DNA from: DASVWZ01 sp963715675
Lineage (GTDB): Bacteria; Acidobacteriota; Terriglobia; Terriglobales; Acidobacteriaceae
Assembly (NCBI GenBank): GCA_963715675.1
Contig: OY970265.1
Span: 4,464,001 to 4,528,000 of the forward strand
Direction of reading: 5' to 3'
Length of the DNA: 64,000 nt
The notes beneath the pieces were generated by a model. It was not told where the DNA came from. It saw only the letters and a program-made list of their open reading frames with translations, and did not search any database. Of this stretch, positions 6,575-16,200 are shown piece by piece; position 1 is the first letter of the stretch; each line of letters starts with the position of its first letter. The position numbers were made by a program, and so were the translations under genes.

Positions 6575-8746
6575 TCAGGGCCGCACTGCGATCAGGTCCG
6601 GTTTGCAGGCGAACGGCTGCGGCTGGCCCGCGGAATTCAAGCAGAAATTCTGCGGAAAGACGATCTGCTGGACATCGGCGCCCAGATGGGTATCGAGCAC
6701 GTGGACGTTTCCGTCGCTGGCGGCAACATAGAGGAGTCCGCCGTCTGGGGTGAGCGCAGCCTGAACGGGATAGACGTTTCCTTGGAGGGCAATGGAACTG
6801 GAAGTCAAGGAACTGGTGCCGAATACCAGAATGCTGCTGAGCGACGAACTCACAACGTAAGCCGCCGTGCCGTCTTCGGAGAGGATGAACTGCTTCAGGG
6901 ATGGGCTGAAGTCGCCCTGGCCCAGATTATAGGGGGACAAGAGAACATCGCTGAGGGCAGGCGTGCAGCCGACGGGGCTGGCGGTGACGCCGATCATCTC
7001 CACGTTAGGCGGGGCTAATGCCACCATTTTAGTGGCGTCTGGCAAGGCGCGGATGAAGGCCGGAACCGCGGCTCCACTCACCGTGTCGGTTTTGCCGTTG
7101 TCGCAGGTGCGGTACACCGTGGCAACGTTGGTTGTCGATCCCGTAACCGAACCGCCCGCCAGGTAGCCGAATGCACCTTCGGTAAGGAAGGCAATATCGG
7201 TGGCGGGCGCGCCCAGCGTGATGGCCTTCAGCGCGTCCGACTTGGAATAGATATACAGCTTGCTGCCTGCCACGAGGAACGCCTTCAGACTGTCCGGGGA
7301 GAAACTCGCAGCGGTTGCGCCCGTGATGGGATATGAGGTGACGGCGTCCAAGCTGTTTGACGTATTAACGACGTACACCTGATTTGGGCTGTTGACCGTA
7401 TCGGAGATGATGACTCGAGTTCCATCTGGAGACGCGGCCAGAACTTTGCCGGGAGCCGACGGGATCTGCGAGAGGGTCGGCGGAGATGCGCTGGCCCCGA
7501 GGACAATCAGGCCCCGGCCGCCTGAGAGGATACCGGACTTCGTTCCCAGATAGGCCTGGGTTCCCTGGCGGTTAAACACCAGGGAATTGGGCGCCCCGGC
7601 GAAAGCAGCGCTCGACGCCAGAGTGTTTGCGGGATAGGCAATGGGCACCACCGCCGTGAAACAGTCATCGATGCCAGCACAGCCCGTGCTAGTGACATAA
7701 AGCGTACCGGATGGAGTGGTGGAGCCGCTGTTTACCGTTTGGGTGACGACGTTTTGCGGATAAATCGGCAGCGACGGGGTAAACCCGATGTTGCAGGTGG
7801 GGGGTGTGCAGGAAGCAACGATGGTGGCCGCACCTCCGATACCCGCAGTTTCTGAAACCGAGCCAGTACTGTTGACGCTCACCGAATCAGGGTTGGACGA
7901 ACTATAAGTCAGAGGCGGATTGAGTAGTTGGTTTCCCAGAGTATCCAGTACAGTGGGAGTAATCTGTTGCGTCGATCCGGTGGATGAAGTCACGGCCAGG
8001 CGAATCGACTGCACCGGACAGGTCGTGTAAGACACCGGAGAACTGATGGTGTTTCCGACGGTAGCATACAACGGAGTGATGCCCGGCATGTCGGCGGTAA
8101 TCTGCACCTGATTCAGGGAGACTCCATTCAGCATATTCGCCAAGCCGGGAGCCGTATTGCTGAGCTTTGCCACGTTCGCATTTTCGGCAGTAAACGAGAA
8201 TTGGCCGGCCGTGGGGGTGATGTCGATGCCCCGGCTGAAGGCGTGCCCCTCGTAAATCAGGGCTTGGTTCAGTGACGGGTTCGCGGAAAGGCAAGGGAGA
8301 ATATGCTGGTTCGCCGCCGGCTGAAGGGTAATGCCATCGATGTGCGCATGCACATAGACGGTGCTGATGGGGCTGGTGACTCCCTGGGTCGTCGCGCTGA
8401 CTTCCGCGACTCCAACCCGGCCGGCGGTGCAAATCTGCGGGCTGGTAAGCGAATCCCAACTGCCCGCACAAGCCAGGCCATTGGCCGCGACGGTCACAAC
8501 GGCCGGATTGCTCGACTGGTAGTTGACTGGTTCGGTGATGCTCGCCCCGGCGGAGTTGGCCGGTGAAGCAGTGAAGGAAAGGGTGGTACCGATCTCCATG
8601 GAACCTGTCGGGGTCGGGCTCAGGCCAATGCTCGCCGGAACCGGATAATTAACGGTGGTGACCCCACTGCCGCTGCCACAACCTGAAATGCCGACGAGCA
8701 TGGCCAGCCCGACCACCGCGAACCCGACAGAACCGTACTTGCGCAT
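6575..8746 (-). CDS. Lipoprotein with Ig-like repeats and a beta-propeller-like C-terminus
   Basis: 723 residues. The N-terminus is a lipoprotein signal with lipobox ISGC (Cys23), so it should be membrane anchored and exported. Residues ~35-340 contain repeats with bacterial Ig-like (BIG2) features (LSFTASPANSAGASITEPVNYQSSNPAVVTV..., TYSSSNPDSVSVNSTGSVS). Residues ~350-720 have repeated propeller-like strands such as AASPDGTRVIISDT, ASFSPDSLKAFLVAG, ALTPDGGLLYVAASDGNVHVLD. Surface adhesion or cell-envelope role is inferred; no catalytic motif is seen. It sits alone, opposite in direction to nusB and the ribosomal operon. Confidence 0.8.
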   Translation of the reverse strand: MRKYGSVGFAVVGLAMLVGISGCGSGSGVTTVNYPVPASIGLSPTPTGSMEIGTTLSFTASPANSAGASITEPVNYQSSNPAVVTVAANGLACAGSWDSLTSPQICTAGRVGVAEVSATTQGVTSPISTVYVHAHIDGITLQPAANQHILPCLSANPSLNQALIYEGHAFSRGIDITPTAGQFSFTAENANVAKLSNTAPGLANMLNGVSLNQVQITADMPGITPLYATVGNTISSPVSYTTCPVQSIRLAVTSSTGSTQQITPTVLDTLGNQLLNPPLTYSSSNPDSVSVNSTGSVSETAGIGGAATIVASCTPPTCNIGFTPSLPIYPQNVVTQTVNSGSTTPSGTLYVTSTGCAGIDDCFTAVVPIAYPANTLASSAAFAGAPNSLVFNRQGTQAYLGTKSGILSGGRGLIVLGASASPPTLSQIPSAPGKVLAASPDGTRVIISDTVNSPNQVYVVNTSNSLDAVTSYPITGATAASFSPDSLKAFLVAGSKLYIYSKSDALKAITLGAPATDIAFLTEGAFGYLAGGSVTGSTTNVATVYRTCDNGKTDTVSGAAVPAFIRALPDATKMVALAPPNVEMIGVTASPVGCTPALSDVLLSPYNLGQGDFSPSLKQFILSEDGTAAYVVSSSLSSILVFGTSSLTSSSIALQGNVYPVQAALTPDGGLLYVAASDGNVHVLDTHLGADVQQIVFPQNFCLNSAGQPQPFACKPDLIAVRP

Positions 8747-8991
8747 TCATCCTCCCCGCCCGCAAGGTTTGCAAGGGGCGAGACTGTCTTGGAAATAGGA
8801 ATTTTCTAGTGTAAAAGGTGACTCCGGGTTTCGGCAACCGCCGCCGCTCGCTGGCGGCAGCGGGGCCACGAATCCGCAGTTTCCCAGACAATGGGATGCA
8901 AGGAATGGCAGTGTTGTGCGGTGATCCCTTCCAGTTGCGCATGATTGCCGCGGGTGCCAGCCACCCTTCAGTCACTGCTCCAACCAACCGG
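8747..8991. other. Divergent intergenic region upstream of the str promoter
   Basis: This stretch lies between the lipoprotein start and the str-operon promoter. It should hold the lipoprotein promoter; a GGGAGGAT on its coding strand (plus 8751-8758) is that gene's ribosome site. I see no gene, tRNA or strong repeat here. Confidence 0.5.
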
Positions 8992-9021
8992 TTGACGTAT
9001 CGGGAACATACTTGCTATATT
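8992..9021 (+). promoter_or_regulatory. Sigma70-type promoter of the str-S10-spc-alpha run
   Basis: TTGACG at 8992-8997 and TATATT at 9016-9021 are separated by 18 bp. This is the best promoter match in the region and points toward rpsL, leaving an untranslated leader of about 400 nt. Confidence 0.7.
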
Positions 9022-9429
9022 CATAGGGTTCCGCGAGTTCATTCTGGCTTGTCTGTGAGGGCTGGTTTTCTTCGTTGCGCTTACGCTGCGCGCGAAAGGC
9101 CGTGGCAGAGCAGTTGAGCCGTAGAGATATCCGTCTTCAGGGTAAATTGAAGATGCCCTCGCTGAAACGTCCTGCGCGTACCTTTCCCAGAGAAAGGGCT
9201 ATGCAGGGCAGAGCTGACGAAACGGAGCGCCTCCGGTAGAAGCGGGCTTGGCGCCACCGTCGGAAGCCTAAAGTCCGTAAGGAAAATCTTCCGCCCGGTG
9301 ATTTTGCGGCGGAATTCATGACTGGCGGACAGCCGGTCAGCCCCTGAAATCAGGGAAAAGCCTGAGTGCGGGATTTCGCGCTGGGGCGTTTGCGTGCGAG
9401 GAAGACTTGCACCGAAGGAGCAGCAAAGA
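9022..9429 (+). promoter_or_regulatory. Long untranslated leader of rpsL
   Basis: About 400 nt between the predicted start of transcription and rpsL, without a convincing ORF. Small hairpins are visible: CCTTTC/GAAAGG (9181-9197), GACTGGC/GCCGGTC (~9319-9337) and CCCTG-AAAT-CAGGG (~9343-9356). It may be a control region (attenuation or ribosomal-protein binding). I could not match it to a known RNA family. Confidence 0.4.
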
Positions 9430-9801
9430 GTGCCTACCTTCCATCAGTTGGTGAAAGAGGGCCGCGAGCGGCCGCGGTACAAGACGGCCAGTCCGGCGTT
9501 GCAAGGATGCCCGCAAAAGCGCGGCGTCTGCACCCGTGTGTATACGCAAACCCCGAAAAAGCCGAACTCGGCGCTTCGCAAGGTGGCCCGCGTCCGCCTG
9601 ACGAATGGAATTGAAGTGACGACCTACATTCCGGGGGTCGGCCATAACCTGCAGGAGCACTCGATTGTGCTGATCCGCGGCGGCCGCGTGAAAGACCTGC
9701 CGGGAGTGCGGTATCACGTGGTGCGTGGGACGCTGGACGCGGTGGGTGTGGCAGGCCGCAAGCAAAGCCGCTCGAAGTATGGAGCGAAGAGACCGAAGTA
9801 G
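9430..9801 (+). CDS. rpsL: Small ribosomal subunit protein S12
   Basis: GTG 9430 is chosen: it gives the canonical PTFHQLVKEGR start (123 residues) and has AGGAG at a good distance; the earlier in-frame ATG 9394 would add an atypical leader. S12 sits at the decoding centre. The loop TPKKPNSALRKV keeps Lys at the streptomycin position, and GGRVKDLPGVRYH is intact, so the sequence is of the streptomycin-sensitive type. First gene of the ribosomal super-operon. Confidence 0.97.
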   Translation: MPTFHQLVKEGRERPRYKTASPALQGCPQKRGVCTRVYTQTPKKPNSALRKVARVRLTNGIEVTTYIPGVGHNLQEHSIVLIRGGRVKDLPGVRYHVVRGTLDAVGVAGRKQSRSKYGAKRPK

Positions 9802-9865
9802 TCGTTCGTCCTTCGTCGTTGGTCGTTGGCCCTCGACGCTAGGAGCCTAGGAGCTAAGAGCTTAC
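9802..9865. repeat. Intergenic repeat element, mixed TTGGTCG and AGCTAAG families
   Basis: The left half is TTCGTCGTTGGTCGTTGG and the right half CTAGGAGCCTAGGAGCTAAG; two repeat families are joined in one 64-bp gap. The last unit (TAAGAGCTTAC) abuts the rpsG ATG. Confidence 0.7.
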
Positions 9866-10336
9866 ATGCCTCGAAAAGGACATATCGGAAAGCGGACGGT
9901 GGAAGCCGATGCCGTCTACAGCTCAGACTTGGTGACCAAGTTCATCAACTCCATGATGTGGGGCGGCAAGAAGAGCACCGCCGAGAACATCGTCTATACG
10001 TCGCTGACCCGCTTGCAGGAAAAAGGCGGGGACGAAGCGCTGAAGCTGTTCACCAAGGCGGTGGAGAACGTGAAGCCGCTGCTGGAAGTCAAGACCCGCC
10101 GCGTGGGTGGCGCCAACTACCAGGTTCCGGTGGAAGTGAATGCGGACCGGCGTACGTCGCTGGCTATCCGCTGGCTGATTACCTACTCGCGAGGTCGCGG
10201 CGAGAAGGGCATGATCGACAAGTTGACCAATGAGTTGCTCGATGCCGCCAACAATCGTGGCGCGTCGATCAAGAAGAAAGAAGATGTGCACCGCATGGCC
10301 GAGGCCAATAAGGCATTCGCCCATTACCGGTGGTAG
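9866..10336 (+). CDS. rpsG: Small ribosomal subunit protein S7
   Basis: 156 residues, normal length. S7 nucleates assembly of the 30S head. Clear family text: MPRKGHIGKRTVEADAVYSS, FINSMMWGGKKSTAE, VGGANYQVPVEV, RRTSLAIRWL and the C-terminal AEANKAFAHYRW. The only candidate ribosome site is the GAG of the preceding repeat (GGAGCTAAGAGCTTAC-ATG). Second gene of the str part. Confidence 0.97.
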   Translation: MPRKGHIGKRTVEADAVYSSDLVTKFINSMMWGGKKSTAENIVYTSLTRLQEKGGDEALKLFTKAVENVKPLLEVKTRRVGGANYQVPVEVNADRRTSLAIRWLITYSRGRGEKGMIDKLTNELLDAANNRGASIKKKEDVHRMAEANKAFAHYRW

Positions 10337-10479
10337 GAAGAGTTGAGTAATTGTGTAATCGGGTAATTGGGGAATTGGCAAGGCGCGTCGGGTTTTGGGT
10401 TTCAAATTACCAAATTACCCGATTACTCAATTACTAAATCAATCGGAAGTCGGAGCCCGGAAAGAGCGAGTAAACAGTC
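10337..10479. repeat. Intergenic inverted-repeat element, AATTACC family
   Basis: Two 33-nt arms, 10346-10378 and 10403-10435, are complementary at 29 of 33 positions around a 24-nt loop. Each arm is a string of 7-mers such as GTAATTG and GTAATCG. This is the best hairpin of the set. Sister copies are at 20080-20188 and 23182-23292. The fusA ribosome site lies 3' of the second arm. Confidence 0.9.
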
Positions 10480-12570
10480 GTGCCCAGAACAGTTCCATTA
10501 GAACGCTGCAGAAACATCGGCATCATGGCCCACATCGATGCCGGCAAGACCACTACGACGGAGCGCATCCTGTTCTATACAGGCCGGACGCATCGCATCG
10601 GAGAGGTGCACGAGGGCACGGCTACGATGGATTGGATGGAGCAGGAACAGGAGCGCGGCATCACCATTACTTCCGCCGCAACCACCTGCACCTGGCGGGA
10701 CATTCGCATCAATATTATCGACACTCCCGGGCACGTGGACTTCACTGCTGAAGTGGAACGTTCGTTGCGTGTCCTGGACGGTGCAGTGGCGGTGTTTGAC
10801 GCGGTGCACGGGGTGCAGCCGCAGTCGGAAAAAGTATGGCGCCAGGCCGATAAATACGGCGTCCCGCGCATCTGCTTCATCAACAAGATTGACAAGATGG
10901 GCGCCGATTTCGAGCACGCCGTTGACACTCTTCGCAAGCGCCTGAACGCCAAGCCAGTCGCAATTCAGATTCCCATTGGCCAGGAAGACAAGTTCCGGGG
11001 CGTCATCGACCTCATCAACATGAACGCGATTGTGTGGAAGGATGAGACCATCGGCGCCGAGTATCACACCGAAGAGATCCCCGCGGAACTGCGGAAGAAG
11101 GCCGAGGCGTTTCATGCCCAGTTGGTAGAAACGGTGGCGGAAAATGATGACGACATGCTCCACAAGTTTCTTGAAGGCGAGAAGATTTCCGCCGAGGAAC
11201 TGCGGGCGTCGTTGCGCAAGTCCACGATTGACCTGAAAGTCTTCCCGGTGGTCGTCGGCACGGCGTTCAAGAATAAGGGTATTCAACCCTTGCTGGACGC
11301 GGTGGTGGATTACCTGCCGTCTCCCCTGGATGCCGGCGAAGTGCACGGCGTGAACCCGAACAAGCCGGGAGAAGCGGTCACCCGCAAGCCCTCCGACGAC
11401 GAACCTTTCTCGGCGTTGGCGTTCAAGATCATGGCCGATCCGTTCGTTGGCCAGTTAACGTTTATCCGGGTGTACTCGGGGCAACTGAAGTCTGGTGAGT
11501 CGGTGATGAATGCCCGCACTCAGAGACATGAACGCATTGGACGCCTGTTGAAGATGCATGCCAACAAGCGCGAGGACATTCAGGAGATTCTCGCCGGCGA
11601 CATCTGCGCGGTGGTGGGACTGAAGAACGTCAGTACTGGCGACACCATCTGCAACGAGCAGCATCCGGTTGCCCTGGAGTCGATCGAATTTGCGGTTCCG
11701 GTAATCGACGTTGCGGTGGAACCGAAAACCAAGGCGGACCAGGAAAAAATGGGTATGGCGCTGGCCAGGCTGGCGCAGGAAGACCCCACCTTTAAGGTGC
11801 ACACCGATCCCGATAGCGGGCAGACCATCATCAGCGGCATGGGCGAGTTGCATCTGGAAATCATCGTCGACCGCATGATGCGTGAGTATAAAGTCGAGGC
11901 CAACGTCGGGAAACCCCAGGTGGCGTACCGCGAGACCATCCGCAAGAGGGCGGAAGCGGAAGGCAAGTACATCCGGCAGACTGGCGGCCGTGGACAGTAC
12001 GGTCACGCCAAGATTCGGTTGGAGCCCCAGGAGCCGGGCATGGGCTACGAGTTCGTGAATGAAATCATCGGCGGGTCGGTTCCGAAGGAATACATTAAGC
12101 CGATCGATCAGGGCATCAAGGAAGCGATGGAAGGCGGCGTTTTGGCCGGGTATGAGATGGTGGATGTGAAGGCCATTTTGTACGACGGCAGTTACCATGA
12201 CGTCGATTCCAATGAAATGGCCTTCAAGATCGCAGGCTCAATGGCGTTCAAAGAGGCAGCGCGCAGGGCGTCTCCAGTGTTGCTGGAGCCAGTGATGGCG
12301 GTCGAGGTGGTTACGCCGGAAGATTTTGCCGGAGCGATTATGGGCGACCTGAGCTCGCGACGCGGCCGCATCGAGGGTATGGAACACCGCGCCGGTTCGC
12401 AGGTGATCAAGGCGATTGTGCCGCTGGCGGAGATGTTCGGCTATGCGACGCACATGCGTTCCAGCACCCAGGGACGCGCCGAGTACTCGATGCACTTCGC
12501 GCGGTATGAGGAAGCTCCACGCTCGGTTGCGGAGGAAATCATCGCCCGGGTGCAGGGCACGGCAAAGTGA
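10480..12570 (+). CDS. fusA: Elongation factor G
   Basis: 696-residue translational GTPase that drives translocation and, with RRF, ribosome recycling. GTPase motifs: AHIDAGKTT (G1), RGITITSAATT (G2), DTPGHVDF (G3), NKIDKMGAD (G4). The five-domain layout is complete to the C-terminus (FGYATHMRSSTQGRAEYSMHF). Starts at GTG 10480. One EF-G copy is seen here, with no sign of truncation. Confidence 0.97.
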   Translation: MPRTVPLERCRNIGIMAHIDAGKTTTTERILFYTGRTHRIGEVHEGTATMDWMEQEQERGITITSAATTCTWRDIRINIIDTPGHVDFTAEVERSLRVLDGAVAVFDAVHGVQPQSEKVWRQADKYGVPRICFINKIDKMGADFEHAVDTLRKRLNAKPVAIQIPIGQEDKFRGVIDLINMNAIVWKDETIGAEYHTEEIPAELRKKAEAFHAQLVETVAENDDDMLHKFLEGEKISAEELRASLRKSTIDLKVFPVVVGTAFKNKGIQPLLDAVVDYLPSPLDAGEVHGVNPNKPGEAVTRKPSDDEPFSALAFKIMADPFVGQLTFIRVYSGQLKSGESVMNARTQRHERIGRLLKMHANKREDIQEILAGDICAVVGLKNVSTGDTICNEQHPVALESIEFAVPVIDVAVEPKTKADQEKMGMALARLAQEDPTFKVHTDPDSGQTIISGMGELHLEIIVDRMMREYKVEANVGKPQVAYRETIRKRAEAEGKYIRQTGGRGQYGHAKIRLEPQEPGMGYEFVNEIIGGSVPKEYIKPIDQGIKEAMEGGVLAGYEMVDVKAILYDGSYHDVDSNEMAFKIAGSMAFKEAARRASPVLLEPVMAVEVVTPEDFAGAIMGDLSSRRGRIEGMEHRAGSQVIKAIVPLAEMFGYATHMRSSTQGRAEYSMHFARYEEAPRSVAEEIIARVQGTAK

Positions 12571-12605
12571 TGGTCGGGGCGATTGGAATTTAGTTGAAAT
12601 CATCC

Positions 12606-12619
12606 GGGGCTTGAGCCCC
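12606..12619 (+). promoter_or_regulatory. GGGGC-TTGA-GCCCC hairpin before tuf
   Basis: A compact 5-bp stem with a 4-nt loop in the 63-bp fusA-tuf gap, 15 bp before the tuf start. Similar GC-stem/A-rich-loop hairpins precede rimP and infB, so it may belong to a repeat family or modulate tuf expression. Confidence 0.45.
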
Positions 12620-12633
12620 TGAGGAAAACGGAA

Positions 12634-13821
<1,188 letters not shown>

Positions 13822-13900
13822 GAAACTGTTTTCAGCGGTTTGCAACTTGCCGCCAGATCTTTCCTTCCGGATTAGCCGGGAGGGGTTAGAGAGAGCCTCA

Positions 13901-14230
13901 GTGATTGGAAAAGAAAGAATTCGTATCCGGTTAAAGGCGTATGACTACCGCGTCCTGGACCAGTCGACGGGAGAGATCGTCGAAACCGCCAAGCGCACTG
14001 GCGCGCAGATCGCGGGCCCGATTCCATTGCCCACGATGAAGAACAAGTACTGCGTGCTGCGTTCGCCGCACGTCGACAAGAAGTCGCGGGAGCAATTCGA
14101 GATTCGTACCCACAAGCGCCTGCTCGACATTCTTGAGCCGACGCAGCAGACGGTAGACGCGCTCATGAAGCTCGATCTGCCGGCGGGTGTGGACGTCGAG
14201 ATCAAGGCGTTCGGGAAAGAACATAAGTAG
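13901..14230 (+). CDS. rpsJ: Small ribosomal subunit protein S10 (NusE)
   Basis: GTG 13901 gives 109 residues beginning IGKERIRIRLKAYDYRVLDQS, the normal S10 start; GAGAG sits just upstream. The earlier in-frame ATG 13847 would add an 18-residue leader unlike the family. S10 is a 30S head protein and also the partner of NusB, whose gene is 7 kb upstream. First gene of the S10 block. Confidence 0.95.
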   Translation: MIGKERIRIRLKAYDYRVLDQSTGEIVETAKRTGAQIAGPIPLPTMKNKYCVLRSPHVDKKSREQFEIRTHKRLLDILEPTQQTVDALMKLDLPAGVDVEIKAFGKEHK

Positions 14231-14312
14231 CTATCAGCCGTCAGCTCTCGCTGAAGCGAGAAGCCCCAGCCAATAGCCAACGTGCCACGCTGGGTCACGG
14301 AGAAAAAGGAAA
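14231..14312. repeat. Intergenic repeat element, AGC-family
   Basis: Begins CTATCAGCCGTCAGCTCTCG and continues as AGCCCCAGCCAATAGCCAACG, degenerate AGC-spaced units. A separate AAGGAAA serves rplC. Confidence 0.55.
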
Positions 14313-15041
14313 ATGGCAAAGGTTGCAGGAATTCTGGGCAAGAAGGTCGGCATGACGCAGTTGTTCGATGACCGGGGCGAAGTGCATCCGGCGACCGTGC
14401 TGCAGGCGGGGCCGTGCGTGATCACGCAGCACAAGGGCCAGGCGAAGGACGGATACGAGTCGGCGCAGATCGGCCTGATTGAGTTTGTGAAGGAGTCGCG
14501 GCTGACCAAACCCATGAAGGGGCACTTGGCCAAGCACAACCTGCCGCCGGTGAAGTTCATTCGCGAAGTGCCGCTGGAAGACGATGGCACCAGCAATGGC
14601 GACGGGATTAAGGCGGGCGGCCGGGTGCTGGTGGATATCTTCGATGGCGAGAAGTTCGTTGACGTGGTCGGAGTCAGCAAGGGCCGGGGATTTGCCGGTG
14701 TAGTGAGGCGGCATCATTTCCGCGGCGGTCCGAAGTCGCACGGATCGATGTTTCAGATTACCGGTTCGATTGGATCGTCGGCGTTTCCGTCGCGCGTGTT
14801 CAAGGGGATGCGCATGTCGGGGCACATGGGGACCGACCGTGTGACGGTGCGTAACCTGCGGGTGCTGGGCGTGGACAAAGAAGATAATTTGCTCGTAGTG
14901 GAAGGCAGTGTGCCGGGTCCGAACGGGGGATATCTGGTGATTACCAAGGCCAAGAAACCGCCGAGAGAGCGCCGCGGATTTGCCGGCGCCGCGACGGTGG
15001 ACCCGTTGAAGGCGGCGAAGCGAGCAGCAAAGAAGGGTTAA
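14313..15041 (+). CDS. rplC: Large ribosomal subunit protein L3
   Basis: 242 residues; many bacterial L3 proteins are nearer 210. Family text: GILGKKVGMTQLFD, the glutamine-methylation region GRGFAGVVRRHHFRGGPKSHGS, and GHMGTDRVTVRNL. Early-assembling 50S protein reaching to the peptidyl-transferase centre. The extra length is a basic C-terminal tail (PPRERRGFAGAA...AAKRAAKKG). AAGGA lies 5 bases upstream of the ATG. Confidence 0.97.
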   Translation: MAKVAGILGKKVGMTQLFDDRGEVHPATVLQAGPCVITQHKGQAKDGYESAQIGLIEFVKESRLTKPMKGHLAKHNLPPVKFIREVPLEDDGTSNGDGIKAGGRVLVDIFDGEKFVDVVGVSKGRGFAGVVRRHHFRGGPKSHGSMFQITGSIGSSAFPSRVFKGMRMSGHMGTDRVTVRNLRVLGVDKEDNLLVVEGSVPGPNGGYLVITKAKKPPRERRGFAGAATVDPLKAAKRAAKKG

Positions 15042-15085
15042 GTATTAGCTAGACGCGAGTAGCTGGCAGCTAGGGAAAAACTGGT
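15042..15085. repeat. Intergenic repeat element, AGCTAG family
   Basis: 44 bp containing TTAGCTAGACGCGAGTAGCT and GGCAGCTAGGG. Fills nearly the whole rplC-rplD gap. Confidence 0.65.
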
Positions 15086-15820
15086 ATGGCAACAATTGAC
15101 ATTCACGATTTGAGCGGGGCCAAGGTCGGAACGCTCGAACTGGCTGACGAGGTTTTCGGGGCGGTGAACGAAGACCTGCTGTGGGAGGCGGTGAAGCACT
15201 ACCGCGCCGGTCAGCACGCCGGAACTCACGCCACCAAGAACCGCTGGCGCGTGTCCGGTTCGGGGAAGAAACTGTGGAAGCAGAAGGGCACGGGACGCGC
15301 CCGTATCGGCTCGGTCCGCTCGCCGCTATGGCGGCACGGCGGCACGGTCCATGGTCCGCAGCCGCGTTCCTATGATTACACTTTCCCGCGGAAGAAGCTG
15401 CTGGGAGCTTTGCGCTCGGCGCTGGCGGCCAAGTTCGCTGATGGCAAGCTGATCGTGGTGAATACGTTTGACATCAAGGAAGTGAAAACCAAAGCATTCC
15501 GCGAGGCGCTGGATAAGTTGAAAGTCGACAGCACGGCGCTGCTGGTGGAAGCTCCCAAACATCAGAACCGCAACCTGGAGCTGAGTGCGCGCAACATTGA
15601 TGGCATTGAGCTGATCAGCGGCAGCGACGTGCATCCCTATCACCTGCTGCGGTATGACCGGGCGATTTTTTCGCAGCCGGCCATCGAGAAGCTGCAGGCT
15701 TCGCTGAAGAGTTCAGCGTCAAAGCGCCAGCACTCGCCGGACGAGGCCAAGGCGCCCAAGAAGGCTGCGCGCGCCCCACGGCGTCGGGCGCGGCATGATA
15801 AAGCAGCGGAGGTGGCCTGA
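15086..15820 (+). CDS. rplD: Large ribosomal subunit protein L4 (L4/L1e)
   Basis: 244 residues. The exit-tunnel loop is well conserved: HATKNRWRVSGSGKKLWKQKGTGRARIGSVRSPLWRHGG (split here only by eye). In many bacteria L4 also represses the S10 operon; that leader function cannot be judged here. A Lys/Ala/Arg-rich tail of ~35 residues (from SSASKRQHSPDEAKAPKK) extends past the usual end. Its stop codon overlaps the rplW start (TGATG), indicating coupled translation. Confidence 0.97.
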   Translation: MATIDIHDLSGAKVGTLELADEVFGAVNEDLLWEAVKHYRAGQHAGTHATKNRWRVSGSGKKLWKQKGTGRARIGSVRSPLWRHGGTVHGPQPRSYDYTFPRKKLLGALRSALAAKFADGKLIVVNTFDIKEVKTKAFREALDKLKVDSTALLVEAPKHQNRNLELSARNIDGIELISGSDVHPYHLLRYDRAIFSQPAIEKLQASLKSSASKRQHSPDEAKAPKKAARAPRRRARHDKAAEVA

Positions 15821-16113
15821 TGAAATCTGCATATCAGATTCTGCGGCGGCCGGTGATTACGGAAAAAGGACTTGCCATCAAGGAGAACCAGAACACCCTG
15901 GTGTTTCAGGTGGCTCCCAAGGCAACCAAGACGGAAATCAAGGAAGCGGTGCAGAGCATTTTCAAGGTCAAGGTGCATTCGGTGCGCACCGCGACCTATC
16001 CGGGAAAAGAGCGGCGGCGAGGGAAGTTTGCCGGCTACCGTCCGGATTGGAAAAAGGCGTACGTACGGCTGAAGTCGGGCGAGAAGATGCCGGAGTACGC
16101 ACAGAATTTGTAG
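15820..16113 (+). CDS. rplW: Large ribosomal subunit protein L23
   Basis: 97 residues. Sits at the tunnel exit and docks trigger factor and SRP. Family text: YQILRRPVITEKG at the start and KRAKGxxxGYRPDWKKAYV-like end (RRRGKFAGYRPDWKKAYVRL). Overlaps the rplD stop by one base. Confidence 0.96.
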   Translation: MKSAYQILRRPVITEKGLAIKENQNTLVFQVAPKATKTEIKEAVQSIFKVKVHSVRTATYPGKERRRGKFAGYRPDWKKAYVRLKSGEKMPEYAQNL

Positions 16114-16200
16114 AGCAGCGATCAGCTATCAGCCGTCAGCTTTCAACGAGGCGGTTGGTAAAAAAGACTGAGAGCTGACGGCTAAGAGCTGAGAGCTTTT
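16114..16200. repeat. Intergenic inverted-repeat element, AGCTGAG family
   Basis: Arms 16122-16141 and 16173-16192 (20 nt each) are complementary at 18 positions with a 31-nt loop. Units are AGCTATC, AGCCGTC, AGCTGAC, GGCTAAG, AGCTGAG. The element ends GAGAGCTTTT directly before the rplB ATG, so the repeat itself carries the only Shine-Dalgarno-like bases. Confidence 0.9.

Noticed and set aside
9022..9429. Possible RNase P RNA, tmRNA or 6S RNA in the rpsL leader
   Set aside because: A short AAAGTCCG stretch caught the eye, but the other conserved elements of those RNAs are missing.
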